DNA of 64,000 bases. Origin: Sclerodactyla briareus (Eukaryota > Echinodermata > Holothuroidea > Dendrochirotida > Sclerodactylidae). Shown here one piece after another: positions 25,513 through 36,829 of the stretch (within the stretch, counting starts at the first letter, position 1; the number at the start of each line of letters is the position of its first letter). Under the pieces are notes generated by a model. It saw nothing but the letters and a program-made list of their open reading frames with translations, ran no database searches and was not told the origin of the DNA. A program made the translations under genes and the position numbers. The stretch covers positions 434,001-498,000 of the forward strand of contig JAODTK010001065.1 in the NCBI GenBank assembly GCA_026419785.1, written 5' to 3'.

Positions 25513-25652
25513 ATCATATGATGTGTCTTCGTCTCCATTTCCGGAGATCTCGATCTTGGCCACCCAGGTCTCACAACCATCAAAGGATGTTCCTGATAAT
25601 AGGCATCAGACACCTGCCCCAGGGAAGCCTCCTACTACGCAGCACTCAGGCA
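25513..25652 (+). CDS. Gene 1, exon b
   Basis: 140 bp between acceptor CATCAG and donor A|GTACCT. The frame (SYDVSSSPFPEISILATQ, then SKDVPDNRHQTPAPGKPP) is a typical disordered Pro/Ser-rich segment. Entry phase 2 and exit phase 1 match exons a and c. Confidence 0.6.
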
Positions 25653-25765
25653 GTACCTCTCTATACTTCTTCCAGCACTCCTTAATCTGCCAGACCACAC
25701 AGATCTTGTCCTGCACCCCACTAGTCTGACAATATCGCCATTGTAACAGGAACCTAACCCCACTT

Positions 25766-26124
25766 CTTGAAGTTCCATTCAGCCTTTGAAATATTCAAGA
25801 AAACAAGCATCACTGATATTGAAAATGAATGCCATCAGTTGATACCTCTCTGTCGAGAACAACTTCAGTCAGAAATTTTTTTTTTTTTTTACAGGCACTC
25901 ATCATTTTTATTATTGGAGAAAATAGTGATCAGTTTGCGAATATTAAAAAAAGCCAGGCGGCCGCAAGAAATGTACATGTTTTGCTACAAGGACCTATCC
26001 CACGAAACTATGAATTTTGACTTGAAACTTATCCTTTTCAAAAAGAAAATTCATTTGTAGTTTTTATACCGTATGGGTACTTCGTGGATGGAAAGGAGAC
26101 ATGAAATGAAGGCTGAATGGAACT
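25766..26124 (-). mobile_element. Family A terminal-inverted-repeat element, copy 4, reversed
   Basis: Ends CTTGAAGTTCCATTCAGCC and GGCTGAATGGAACT are inverted repeats. The interior matches the family in reverse orientation, beginning TTTGAAATATTCAAGAAAA. It contains a T15 run at about 25877. It lies in an intron of gene 1, between exons b and c. Confidence 0.75.
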
Positions 26125-26312
26125 GCCATTACACACAAGCACGGGGCCCATTGAATGCCTGTCATTATAAGACTAATACACTTTTCACAAAAAAATATTT
26201 TCAGATTTTCACGAAAAGGTGGAATTTTTTGGGGACAAAATTGGGATTGTGTGACGCCTTGATCACTTTGATGAATCTACTCATCTACCCATTAGATCAC
26301 TGAGCCAAGCAG

Positions 26313-26459
26313 CCAAGCTCCAGGTCTACTGGAAGCAGCTCTGTGAGATGAGAAGGCGAGTCATGCCCGGATCAGAGGCTTCTCAGGAGTTTGACAGGTC
26401 GAAGCTCACGTCACCCCTCTCGCTCTCTCTCAGGACCGACGGTTTGCGGAGAGTGTCAG
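26313..26459 (+). CDS. Gene 1, exon c
   Basis: Acceptor CCAAGCAG and donor TCAG|GTAGAA frame 147 bp. The frame reads KLQVYWKQLCEMRRRVMPG, then SEASQEFDRSKLTSPLS and SLRTDGLRRVSG: an amphipathic basic helix followed by a Ser-rich linker. Entry and exit are both phase 1. This is one of the most convincing exons, since the other frames are interrupted or lack these borders. Confidence 0.7.
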
Positions 26460-26796
26460 GTAGAAAAGTATTAGCGTAATTTCTCTTTCTGGAAGTCGAA
26501 CCGGATAGCCAAATTATATGGTTATTGACCATTTGCCCTCTGCTGCAGTGACGTGACATGCTGCTATAACAGGCTTGGCCACATGTTGGAAGTTGGGGGT
26601 CCAAAGCAATTTGAGGGAGAGTAAAGTAAAAAGGAGTGTGTTGTGTGGGCAAAACTTCGGTTATCATACTGGTACAAACTGTCACACCACAGTGTGGGGT
26701 AATGCGGGACCTGAATTCGTGCAAGTGTAAAGGGGGTTTTGGTCTGATGCTTTTATATCTCTCTTCTGCATCATTTTCTGGTATCACTGATCATAA

Positions 26797-26860
26797 GTGC
26801 TTGTCACACTTGTACTATACAGTTTGCACCTCTTGTCCATTCTTCATCTTCAGCTATCAA
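26797..26860 (+). mobile_element. Short SINE-body fragment
   Basis: The stretch CTTGTCACACTTGTACTATA followed by CAGTTTGCACCTCTTGTCC closely matches the far end of the SINE at 48340-48553 (CTTGTCACACCCGTACTATA). Only about 60 bp is recognisable. A C-rich homopolymer tract follows at 26905-26925. Confidence 0.5.
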
Positions 26861-27474
26861 TGCTATTTCACTTATTCTACTTACCACCCAATCTTGTACT
26901 TGCCCCCTCCCCCCCCCCCCCCTCCCATGCCATTGAACATATCTGGCAATTTTACAAGCAGTCCAGGTCGCCACCCTATTGTCCAATGAGTTTTGTGAGT
27001 TTTGGCCATTGCTAAAAGGGGAGGTCATCAGAGGTGAGATTTGCTAATATGAGTAATTTTTCAACATGTTTGATTTTAACAAAATATCGGAATGTGGATT
27101 TTCATTTGGCCCTAACAGAGTGGAAGCCATTTGAAGGTCACCAGCGGCATCCAAGTTCAGATTATGCAGATCCTGAGACTTAAAATGGACATTTTCCCTG
27201 AAGGTTGTGCATGTCAATCATTGCATGCTTCTCTCTACTGAAGCATGTGACCACTGATTACTTGGGTAAAGTGGTCGAACAACAAATTGCATGTATAGTT
27301 GTGTATGTTTCCATAACATCATACATGTATGCATTTTTCCTCTGCTTCCCCAACCTTGCCACAAGCATTTTCCAGCCATGCATTTGGACATTGGTTTGCA
27401 CACTCATTTTCAGTTCCATGACTCTTATTGTCCCTGTTGAGGCTGGTTGTTATCCTTGTTGTTATGTTTTATAG

Positions 27475-27598
27475 GAACAATACAAGAGGCCATGTCGACC
27501 AGAGGTATCCAAAACCTGAGACAGAGGTACATAGAGCAGCTCATCAGGAAGATAAAACCAACCAAACGCTGCTACACCGTCCAGTCCATGACCCCACG
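27475..27598 (+). CDS. Gene 1, exon d (donor site non-canonical)
   Basis: Acceptor TTTTATAG starts a frame reading TIQEAMSTRGIQNLRQRYI, then EQLIRKIKPTKRCYTVQSM and TPR, a basic, probably helical segment. It enters in phase 1, as exon c requires. To join exon e in phase 2 it must end at 27598, but the next bases are ATGATG rather than GTGATG, and an in-frame TGA follows. Either the donor is altered by a base error or variant, or a different downstream exon is used. Confidence 0.6.
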
Positions 27599-27849
27599 AT
27601 GATGTCCATTTTTCCCTGTCCATCCCCCCAGGCCCCTTGGACAGGATGTACCTGGTACCCGCTTTGTCATGAAACATTTTGCCCTGTCACATTACCAAAC
27701 ATGTAATGGTCACATTGTATCAATCATGTGGATGAAATCTTATCAAACTGCAGCCATGTATGTGACTGAATTCTCACAGTCACACTGTATATTCAAGTTT
27801 GGCTGATATAACAGGTGTTATGCATGAGAATGAGGTTACATCATACTAT

Positions 27850-29640
27850 CATGTTAACTGAAGTCACCCTGTATCGCACATGTGACTAAGTGATAGTGTA
27901 CCACACATGTGACTGAAGTAACCGTGTACCACACATGTGACTGAAGTACAGTGTACCACACGTGTGACTGAAGTCACCTGTATCACACGTGTGACTGAAG
28001 TAACAGTGTAACCATTATTTGACTGAGTAACAGTGTACTCCACACAATGACGGAAGTAACAGTGTAATCACACATTTTGTACTGAAGTAACAGTGTACCA
28101 CACATATGACTGAAGTAACATTGTACCACACGTGTGACTGAAGTAACAGTGTACCACACACAGGACTGAAGTAACAGTGTATCCCACATATGACGAAGTA
28201 ACGTGTACCCACTTGTGACTGAGTAACAGTGTACCACACGTGTGACGAATAACAGTGTACCACAATATGACATGAAGTAACAGTGTACCACACATATACT
28301 GAAGTAACGTTTACACACCTATTACTGAAGTAACAGTGTACCACACGTGTGAACTGAAGTAACCGTGTATCACACATGTGACTGAAGTAATCAGTGTACC
28401 ATGTATGTGACTGAAGTAACAGTGTACAGCCTTATGACTGAAGTAACAGTGTACCACACTTGTGACTGGAGTAACAGTGTATCACACATGTGACTGAAGT
28501 AACAATGTACCATGTGGTGACTGAAGTAACAGTGTACGCCCACACATATGACTGAAGTAACAGTGTATCACACATATGACTGAAGTAACATTGTACCACA
28601 CATATACTGAGTAAACAGTGTACCACCACACGTGTAACTGACGTAACAGTGTACCACCCATATGACTGAAGTAACATGTACCACACGTTTGACGAAGTAA
28701 CAGTGTATCACCCGTGTGCCTGAAGTGAACAGTGTATCACACATGTGACTGAAGTAACAATGTACCATGTAATGGTGCCTGAAGTAACAGTGTACCACAC
28801 ATATGACTGAAGTAACAGTATACCACCCTTTTGACTGAAGAACAGTTTACTCACACGTGGTTTGAAGTAACAGTGTACCACACTATGACTGAAGTAACAT
28901 GTGGTAGTACACACAATATGCCTGAAGTAACAGTGTACCACACGTGTGACTGAAGTAACAGTATCACACATGTGGACTGAAGTAACAGTGTAAACGCATG
29001 TATGTGACTGAAGACCGTGTACCACACATATGACTGAAGTTACGTTGTACCACACGTGTGACTGAAGTAACAGTGTAAACACATTTGACTGAAGTAACGA
29101 GTGTACCATGTATGTGACTGAAGTACCATTGTACCACACATATGACTGAAGTTACATTGTACCACACTTGTGACTGAAGTAACAGTGTATCACACGTGTG
29201 ACTGAAGTAACATTGTACCAATGTATGTGAACTGCAGTAACCGTGTACCAAACAGTATGACTGAAGTAACCCTTGTAAACCAACAATAACTGAAGTAACA
29301 TGTACCGGTATGTAAATGTGACTGAAGTAAGTGTACCACACATAGACTTAAGTAACAGTGTACCACACCTATGACTGAAGTAACAGTATACCACACATAT
29401 GACTGAAGTTACAGTGTACCACACGTATGACTGAATAACAGTGTAACACGTGTGACTGAAGTAGAACAGTGTACCCCACATGTGACGGAAGTAACAGTGT
29501 ACCACACATGTGATGGAAGAAACAGTGTACCACCACACATATGACTGAAGTGACAGTGTACCACACATAATAGTACTAAAGTAACATGTAACCACACATA
29601 TGGACTGAAGTCCCACTGTATCACACATGTGACTGGTAAT
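27850..29640. repeat. Minisatellite of 28-bp units, about 60 copies
   Basis: The unit is ACTGAAGTAACAGTGTACC followed by ACACATATG, repeated with substitutions and frequent one-base indels. Most units carry an E-box-like CANNTG hexamer in the variable part: CATATG, CACGTG or ACATGT. The array lies inside the intron between exons d and e of gene 1. On the - strand the unit has few stops, so long overlapping open frames arise in all three frames; they are artefacts of the repeat, not genes. Looser, longer-period relatives flank it at 27690-27850. Confidence 0.97.
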
Positions 29641-29774
29641 GTTGAGATCCCCTTACAGCCCATAGCGTATCAGTTCGTCCGCCATTAGCTTGCACTAGAA
29701 GCATAAAGTTATTGTCAGCCATTTATTACTCCATCACTACACTTTCCCCGCTGGGATTCATAATTTTCGACCTT

Positions 29775-30060
29775 ACTAGTGACGGATCAGTGTACCACAC
29801 ATGTGCTAAAGTACTGTAAAGTTCTGTGAATCATTTTGTCTCAGTGTACGGTATCGGTAACTGTGTACCACACTTGGGGGGGTTTCAACCACACTTGTGA
29901 CCAAAGTAACAATGTATTATGATCCAAGTCATGCCATACCATACCCTGCATGTGACTGAATGCTAGCACCTGGGATTGGATGTAACAGTGTACCATACAT
30001 GTGATCGAACTCACACTATCTCTGCATTTACTGAAATCAGACTGTGCCATTCAGGTGACT
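29775..30060. repeat. Degenerate fringe of the 28-bp minisatellite
   Basis: Scattered relatives of the unit (GTGTACCACAC, TGTGACCAAAGTAACA, GTAACAGTGTACCATACATG) occur at irregular spacing after 135 bp of unrelated sequence. This looks like an older, decayed part of the array. Confidence 0.7.
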
Positions 30061-30192
30061 GAGTCATTCCGCTTGTTGAAGTGGTTTGAGCATTCTGTTT
30101 TTGATATCTTGTGTGAGTTACATCACACTTGTTGAGGAAACTATGTTGAGGATAATATGCAGATTATCCTAATTTTCACTTCACTCTGACAG

Positions 30193-30818
30193 CCTACACC
30201 TCATGTTTCGCCATGCTGAAGAGACCTTTGACCCAGGAAGGGGACTGGAGATGCATCCCAGAACAGTTCCTCATGTGATGCAGGCACTGCCCGCTAGCAG
30301 GTCATATGACCCTACCTCTCCATCACCCATATCACATCCGAAACTCGGGAATGACCCCTCAGGCATACGCACAGACCGCAAAGACACCACTGGTAGATAC
30401 GCATCACAGGAGGCAGACGTGACTACGAGATCCAGGAGAGATTACCCCTGGTGGGATTCCTCATCATAGAGACTCTGGAGGCTTTACCCCTACCAGGCTA
30501 CTGCACAGAGTCTCACTGAGTCGACCACCCCTGAGGTGCACGCACCAGACTGGGTCCGGTACATTCATAGTCACAGAACTTGAGGACAGACCAAGGATGC
30601 ATCACAGGAGAACAGAGGGGATCCCTACCCCTCCATGGCCCCCATACAGAGTGGGGCGGTGGCCCACAGACAGATCTTTGGTGGTAAGCCCCACCCCATG
30701 CAGAACTCATCAGGGAAATGGGGGATTTTCCTCCCGGACCGATCCTTTCTCATCTGCATCTGGGGAAGATTCTCAAGGAGAGGAGGAGACCGAGGAAGAA
30801 AATGAGAAGATTCACGTG
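30193..30818 (+). CDS. Gene 1, exon e (large exon with one frameshift)
   Basis: Acceptor CTCTGACAG opens a frame (LHLMFRHAEETFDPGRG ... TTRSRRDYPWW) that meets a stop near 30468. From about 30455 the adjacent frame takes over without a gap (HHRDSGGFTPTRLLHRVS ... GEEETEEENEKIHV). The total length of 626 is one base longer than the 625 needed for phase 2 in and phase 0 out, which fits one inserted base around TGGTGGGATTCC. The donor is GTG|GTAGAG, with an in-frame TAA just beyond. The content is Pro/Ser/Arg/His-rich and ends acidic; it is probably disordered. Confidence 0.7.
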
Positions 30819-30848
30819 GTAGAGTAATAGCAGCATTGGAGAACAGTG

Positions 30849-31091
30849 TAGGGTGTTGATGTTCCTCTTGTATTGTAGAAACTCCTCTCGGGTATCGAAA
30901 GGATATCATTGTTGTGAATTGCAGCTGTGCAGGGGGGGGCGCTAAACATTATTTTCAATGCATTGAGGAGGTAGACAGATACATGGACAAATACAATGTT
31001 CCTGCCCTTACAGGTGCTGGGGAAGTGTTTTAATTTATAACCCTAACCCTAGGGTGTTGATGTTCCTCTTGTATTGTAGAAACTCCTCTCG
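30849..31091 (+). repeat. 42-bp direct repeat pair, 201 bp apart
   Basis: TAGGGTGTTGATGTTCCTCT and the following 22 bases occur at 30849-30890 and again at 31050-31091 with no difference seen. The second copy is preceded by AACCCTAACCCTAGGG. The pair lies in the intron after exon e. Confidence 0.9.
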
Positions 31092-31605
31092 TGTATTTGG
31101 GAAAGGGATAACATAGGTGTAATGGTTTCCAGTTGGGGTGTGCGATATTTGAGGAGTCCCTGTGTGTACAAAGGGTTGTGAGTATTCCTTTAGACGAGAC
31201 CGCTTCAACAGTTATAGGTGGAAGTTGATCCTGTTTCCTTGTTCTGGTTTCAAGGGAAGTACTTCTGCATGTGGTGCCACACCACAAATCTTTTCAGCTC
31301 AAAACTAATCAAGCTATTGTTTATTTTTGTGTCATAACTATCAATCTGCCTATCTGTCTGTCTCACATGTCTATCAAATGGTACCTGCCGATCTGTTTTT
31401 GTCGGCTCGCTGGGAAACTTAAAAACTTTGGTGAAACTTGTCATTTGCTGCTGGGGCAGCTTTCATTTTCAGCGCCTGGTCGTTCACAATGGCCATGTTG
31501 AGATTGAAAAAATGCATCTCAAATCCTACAAAGGGCCTTTGATTTTCAGGAAAGCCGGTCTTACAGTTTCTCTGGTAATGCATCTTGTCGCTTGTTCACT
31601 TTTTT

Positions 31606-32510
31606 TGGTTCGCTGATGAAATTCAGAAGAGACTTAGTGTCCACTTTGGCGTGTGTGTGTAATGTCCACTTGCTTTTTAGCAGGATTTCTTTCTCACAAA
31701 CCGTGAGACCGTAATTATGACAAACTTTTGTGTGTAAGCACCGGAGTTGGTGTACAAAACGACCGGAATGATTTTGGGCAACAAGTCTTTAATTAAGTGG
31801 TAATTATGCTATTTATGTAAGTTATGTTTAAGCTTGTAGCAAAATTACACAAAAAACCGTATGTTCTACAGTGATAGTAGTTTGGCATGTAGGACCTGGG
31901 TGATAGGTAGATGAACTGATTAGATTTCAGCCTAAAATATGCGAGTTGAGTGGCCATTCGGGCATAATTTATGGGAACTTTTCAAGTTTGTCGGATTTAC
32001 CACGAAACTTGGTGGATGTGGTCGACCATGTCTGGGTCACTCTGGAGGTCTCTTTCAATGTGTCTAATTGTGCATAATTTATGCAATTTTTGAAAGTTAG
32101 TCGGATTTCAACAAAACATGGTAGTATGGATCCCCTTGATCCTGATCATTTTTTGAGTCTACATCTGGGGTCAGTAGAAGTCATTGTATGTGGCTAATTT
32201 TGCATAATTTATTCCCATTTCCAAACTGTAAGAAGTTCGTCCAAACTCAGTAGGGGTCTGGTCGCTTTAACTTTTCTCTGGATCTGATGTGTTTGATGTT
32301 CATGAATTTATTTGAATTCCATCATATAATAGCTTAAACGGCACTACTGAGGAACGACTAAACCTTAGCTCCTGTGACCATTTTACTGCTGTTATACATT
32401 ATAAGCTCATGTGTATGTGATGTTTCGTTTGACATGACAATGGTCGGCATGAACTAGTTGGTGTTTGTGATGAATATATGAAACCACCGATCGCGCAACC
32501 AGGCGAGACA
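31606..32510 (+). mobile_element. Family B terminal-inverted-repeat element, copy 2
   Basis: A degraded left end (TTCGCTGATGAAATTCAGAA, GAGACTTAGTG, GTGTGTGTGT) and an intact right end (GATCGCGCAACCAGGCGAGACA region, 32489-32510). The interior has at least three degenerate 105-120-bp repeats with TGCATAATTTATG, GTCGGATTT.CACGAAACTTGG and GGAGGTC motifs. It lies in an intron of gene 1. Confidence 0.75.
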
Positions 32511-32877
32511 CTTTTGAGATCGGCCTTGTTTCCAAGCTCAATGAAAGTCAAAAAGTGAAATGAGCCAGCTAATTGTTCCTTTTCTTTAAAGGCTTCATTC
32601 TTGGGTTCTTTCTTAGGAAAATTTTTAGAAAGACAATGCATTGTTGTTTGGTTACCTCTTAACTCTAGCCTCCATGGGTCATTATGGGCCATTATGCCAA
32701 AACTTAATAAAAAATCCTGCAAGAGGGTTGGACTTTCTTGAGAACGGTTACCATGTTTCTCAGAATGTTTTCCCCTTCACTGGCTTTTGGATGGTTTTTT
32801 TCGCGGATCATTTTATGATATTAATGTTCATTTGCCTTTTTTTATCCTTTATCGTTTACCCTGTCGCCGAGAGTCAG

Positions 32878-33030
32878 GCATTCATGGAGGGTCAGCTATG
32901 GGAGAAAGTGGTACCAGGAGTGCTGGCCACTGCCAGAAAAGGTTGATACAGAGATAGGCACCAATGATGATGACAGAATGCCAGGGAACATGCCTGCTCG
33001 CCCGTGACAGTCTGCATGCACTTGGACAAG
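32878..33030 (+). CDS. Gene 1, exon f (two compensating frameshifts)
   Basis: Acceptor GAGTCAG and strong donor AAG|GTGAGT frame 153 bp. The first third reads FMEGQLWEKVVPGVLATARK and the last third CSPVTVCMHLDK in the same frame. Between them that frame has stops, while the +1 frame reads VDTEIGTNDDDRMPGNMP. One inserted and one deleted base would give a continuous 51-codon exon, phase 0 in and out. It is globular-looking, unlike the disordered exons around it. Confidence 0.6.
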
Positions 33031-33507
33031 GTGAGTTATAATAATCAAACATATGGACTTATTAACAAGTAAATCCTATTAACTGTGAATTATACCACTA
33101 AAAACATGCACATTTATTAAGAAAAAGTCACAGTGTAGGGGAAATAAGCATCATGATGCTATTCGACTGAGGGATAATATCTACATGCAACTTGGAATGT
33201 CTGCTTAATATTCAGAAATGGCCTAAGAAGCAGAAGACCTTCACAGAGCTATTGCTCCACCAGGAGGGATATAGGCTAATAAGAGGGTGAAATCCACAGG
33301 CAAACCCTGAATTCTAGGCTTATAATTAGAAATATCTCTACAGTACGCATCCCATCCTCCAGCCTTATTTCATTCAACATGTCCTCCTTTCCAGCCACAG
33401 CTTATAATTATAAATTTTGTCAACATAAAAGCCTCACGAAGCTGGGTGCATTCAAAGCTCTAAGAAGGATATGAGGCTCTGAATATCTAGCTTATAATTG
33501 GAATGGT

Positions 33508-33928
33508 CTCTTAAAGTTCCATTTGGCCTTCATTTCGTTTCCTTTCCAGCCACATAAGCTAAAACCAAAAAATACAACACATACTGTAAGAAATCTATTG
33601 TCTATTTGACCTGATATAGAAACTACAAGGATTGAAAAAAAAAATCGTTGAAAGATAAAATAAGTCAAAAAAATTCTTAATTTCGTGGAATGGGTCCCTG
33701 GGGCCCCCCCCCTGTGGCAAAAACCATACACATCTTTAACGACCGTCTGGCTTTTTTTTTAATTTGCGGACTAATCACCATTTTCTCCAAAATAGAATGA
33801 TTTGAGTGCTGTAATTTTGACAGAATGTTCTTCTTGTAGATGAGTTATCGAACGATGGCATTCAATTTTTCAATTCATTGTTTTGCTTATTTTCCTCGAA
33901 TATTTCAAAGGCTGAATGGAACTTTAAA
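33508..33928 (+). mobile_element. Family A terminal-inverted-repeat element, copy 5
   Basis: Left end CTTAAAGTTCCATTTGGCC and right end GGCTGAATGGAACTTTAA. The interior carries AATTTCGTGGAATGGGTCCCT, GGCAAAAACCATACAC, CGACCGTCTGGC, GATTTGAGTGCTGTAATTTTG and GATGAGTTATCGAACGATGGC. A C9 run interrupts it near 33711. A partial copy of the left end lies just upstream (about 33375). Confidence 0.75.
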
Positions 33929-34569
33929 CATATACCATCATGGTTGCTATCGTAACTCCAGGAATATGGGCTAATAAGAAGGATGAATCTGACTTGAACT
34001 GAATGCACATTCAAATATCTAGCTACGATTGGAAATGTCTTGGCAAACATAAAAATCGTCACCAAAAGCTATTGGGCAAAACTTTAGGAGGGATATGAGG
34101 CTAATATGAGGGATCAGATTACCTGCAAACCCTGATTGTCTAGTGTATAACGAGGCTGTTCACGGTTACAGTCATGAGATTATAATGCTATTGTGTCAAA
34201 GGTCAGAGGATACACTAGCTGTTCGAAGTTGCACGAACAGTGTGCAAAAAATCTTTGAAACTCCCCGGATGGAAACTACACATCCTACCAGCACCAAACT
34301 TTGAAGATTCTCCCCCATAGTTATTGACAATAACACCTGAAAGATGGGATGAATTGGTTGGTTCTCAAAGAGTGGTGACAGTTTGAAAAATAGACCTAAT
34401 GATAGCGTTTTTGTGGGAGGAATCTTGTCTATACCCACAAGCTTCTCAGCGGTGAGCATGCATGCTTACGATCCTGAGAAGGCTTATTAGACATGTTCTG
34501 CAAACATATACCAGATTAACTGAACGCAATCTTAGTGACATCACAGTTGAAAATTACCTGAGTATTTAA

Positions 34570-34652
34570 TAATAATAATAATGTGTAATATTTATATAGC
34601 GCAATATCACAAAGAGTACCAATGCGCTAAATATTACACATTATTATTATTT
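34570..34652. mobile_element. Short foldback repeat (AAT...TATATAGCGC)
   Basis: Arms AATAATAATAATGTGTAATA + TTTATATAGCGCA and TGCGCTAAATATTACACATT + ATTATTATT are reverse complements apart from a four-base insertion in the left arm. The spacer is about 20 bp. It resembles the small hairpin elements with a TATATAGCGC motif scattered in many marine animal genomes. Confidence 0.8.
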
Positions 34653-35275
34653 ATATGCCTTCATGGTGCTATTGTAACTCTAGGTGAGATATAAGGCTGA
34701 AGAAGGAGGATGAGATCTACTAGGAAACCCTGAATGTCTAGCTCAAAATTAGAAAGGGCCTCATTGATGAGGAAGAAAGTTTATGGAGACATATCTCTGA
34801 TATATGGTGGTCAGTGACCGTCTCTCTGGGGCTGGTGGATGGAACGTTGCTTAACCCTCGTTCATGCTGAATGAATCGAGGCAGCTTCATTTTGGGCCCT
34901 CCATTTTCTTATGCAGGAGTGGCCACGTTTACTGTATGAGATGATACACCCTCTCTCCAGTCTACTATGACAAACATTCTGGGATGGCAAATTCAAGGCA
35001 CCTGATTGACTGAGATATAGCATTTTGAAATTTAGTGTTAGAGCGTCCTCAATGGGCGACATATGTCATCTACAAGAGTGATAAGGTTAACATGTGCAGC
35101 AGTGAACACCTCTATCTTCTCAAACATATCAGGACTGGAATAGGGAGAACCATGAATTTTTGGTGCGAATGCAGCCTTGCCTATTGTTACCTGATCAGTT
35201 TCTCCATGTCCATGTATATTTTTGGCCTAAGACCATGCTGGTATTTATAGATTCATGCTACCTTTGTTCATCAAG

Positions 35276-35387
35276 GTGATTATGATGACGATAGGGGAAG
35301 TCCCCCTCCCAGTGAAGAATCTGACATTGGGAGCGATCTCAGCCTACCTTTGAATGAGGGTCGTCGACAGTCATCTTTAGAGCAAAA
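35276..35387 (+). CDS. Gene 1, exon g
   Basis: 112 bp between acceptor CATCAAG and the consensus donor AA|GTGAGT. The frame reads DYDDDRGSPPPSEESDIGS, then DLSLPLNEGRRQSSLEQ: acidic and Ser/Pro-rich, with a possible basophilic-kinase site (RRQSS). It enters in phase 1, which does not match exon f (phase 0 out), so an exon between 33.0 and 35.3 kb may have been missed. Exit phase 2 matches exon h. Confidence 0.65.
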
Positions 35388-35597
35388 GTGAGTTGGATAA
35401 TTGTTCCAGTAGATTGAGAATACTATTGTTCCATTATTTATATTGGCTAGGTAATCACACTGTTGGTAAAGTTGACGTAGCGCAGTGTGATGTGGGTCAG
35501 CCATTGGTTTAGTCTTGTTCAAGATACTTTGATTTGCTGTTTCCCCATGGCTCTCCATTTAGCTCAATGCTTTCTCACTGCACTATACCCACAGTGC

Positions 35598-35623
35598 TAT
35601 ATATATATATATATATATATATA
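35598..35623. repeat. AT dinucleotide microsatellite
   Basis: About 13 uninterrupted TA repeats in an intron of gene 1. Confidence 0.95.
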
Positions 35624-36625
35624 CAGTCTCTGATTCTATGCAATTCAAATTGTTTTGTAGAGTTAGTTCTATTAGCTGATCATGAATATACATGATCTTC
35701 ACATTTATAAGTACAAGTGAGTGTCAGTCACCATAGCATGACTACACAGAATCAATGCAATGACCGATTTGAAAATTCAGAGCCTTTTAAGAACAAAACA
35801 GGGTTAACCTAAGGCTAGTCATTTATAGACTATTCCACATATTCAACTTAACTCTTAGACCCTTCACCCACCTCAATGTGCTATCATTAGAGTTACTAGG
35901 CTAACAGTTTACAATGGCAGACATCATCAGCATTGGAAGGACTTCAGTCACTCGGCTCTCTTTGATGAGAAAAGAATAGAGAAGATCATGTAAAATGTTG
36001 TCATTCAGAAGGAATCATTCATTATATTCATAGAATATTGGAGCATTAACCAGGCAGTAGGTATTTTTTTTTTAGGTCTGATCCACAAGTCTGTTGCTAT
36101 TGCCTCTCAATACCTTCATGATAGGTACGGCATACCATTATTATATGATCATTATATTTTATAAAAAAAATATATGAGGTGGCATATGCTTGTAAAAAAA
36201 AAAAAGCAGCAACTGGTCGGGCTTACAGTCTGCAAGAAGAATATTTTGAGAAGGGAATAAAGTGGATGATCTTCACGAGGAAGAATATCATGGGATCCTT
36301 GTGCGGTGTAATTCCACATCGATGCACATGGTAATTTTGCCTACTCCAGTGTTTGTTCCATTTTGGTTGGACGAATATTGCCAATAATGAACCCATCTTT
36401 ATCTTTGCAAGGCAATTATGGCCCTTTTAGAGACACCTTTTCCTCCACAGTTGTGTCCTGCAAGTGGAATCTGACTTCAATAATGTTGTTATCTCGCATA
36501 TGCACCTAATGAAAGTCTAGCTTTACAGCTATACAGTTTTATACATACACAGAACACCAAAGGTTTGTTCGACCGATATAACAATTTTTCATAATTCTGA
36601 TTCACAACTCTCCCTCAACTTTCAG

Positions 36626-36655
36626 GTTGAAACCAGGAAGAAGAGGGTCTGTGGG
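36626..36655 (+). CDS. Gene 1, exon h (30-bp microexon)
   Basis: Acceptor CAACTTTCAG and donor GGG|GTAATG frame only 30 bp, reading LKPGRRGSV. Phase 2 entry and exit fit exons g and i, and the joined product (SSLEQKLKPGRRGSVG) is continuous. GRRGSV is a basophilic-kinase-like site. The main support is the exact phase fit, because so short an exon could arise by chance. Confidence 0.45.
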
Positions 36656-36829
36656 GTAATGAATGTCATAAATACTAGTATACCATCACAATACCCACCC
36701 ATAATCAACAGTGTGTGAAACAAACTACATTCCTAGATGACGCCATATCAAGAAATGATAATTTGATAATCGATAAATCAATTCAATTGCGCAATAGAAA
36801 ATACATGGTTATCAGAATGTATGGAAGGG

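Noticed and set aside
27850-29640. CRISPR array
   Set aside because: There are no unique spacers between repeats, and all surrounding evidence is for animal nuclear DNA; it is a head-to-tail minisatellite.
27983-29663. Many long overlapping - strand open frames with repeating YTVTSVICVVHCYF-like protein
   Set aside because: They come from a 28-bp repeat whose reverse complement lacks stops in all frames; the same peptides cycle through three frames.
31039-31055. Telomere
   Set aside because: Only about two CCCTAA units, internal to the sequence; too short to be a chromosome end.
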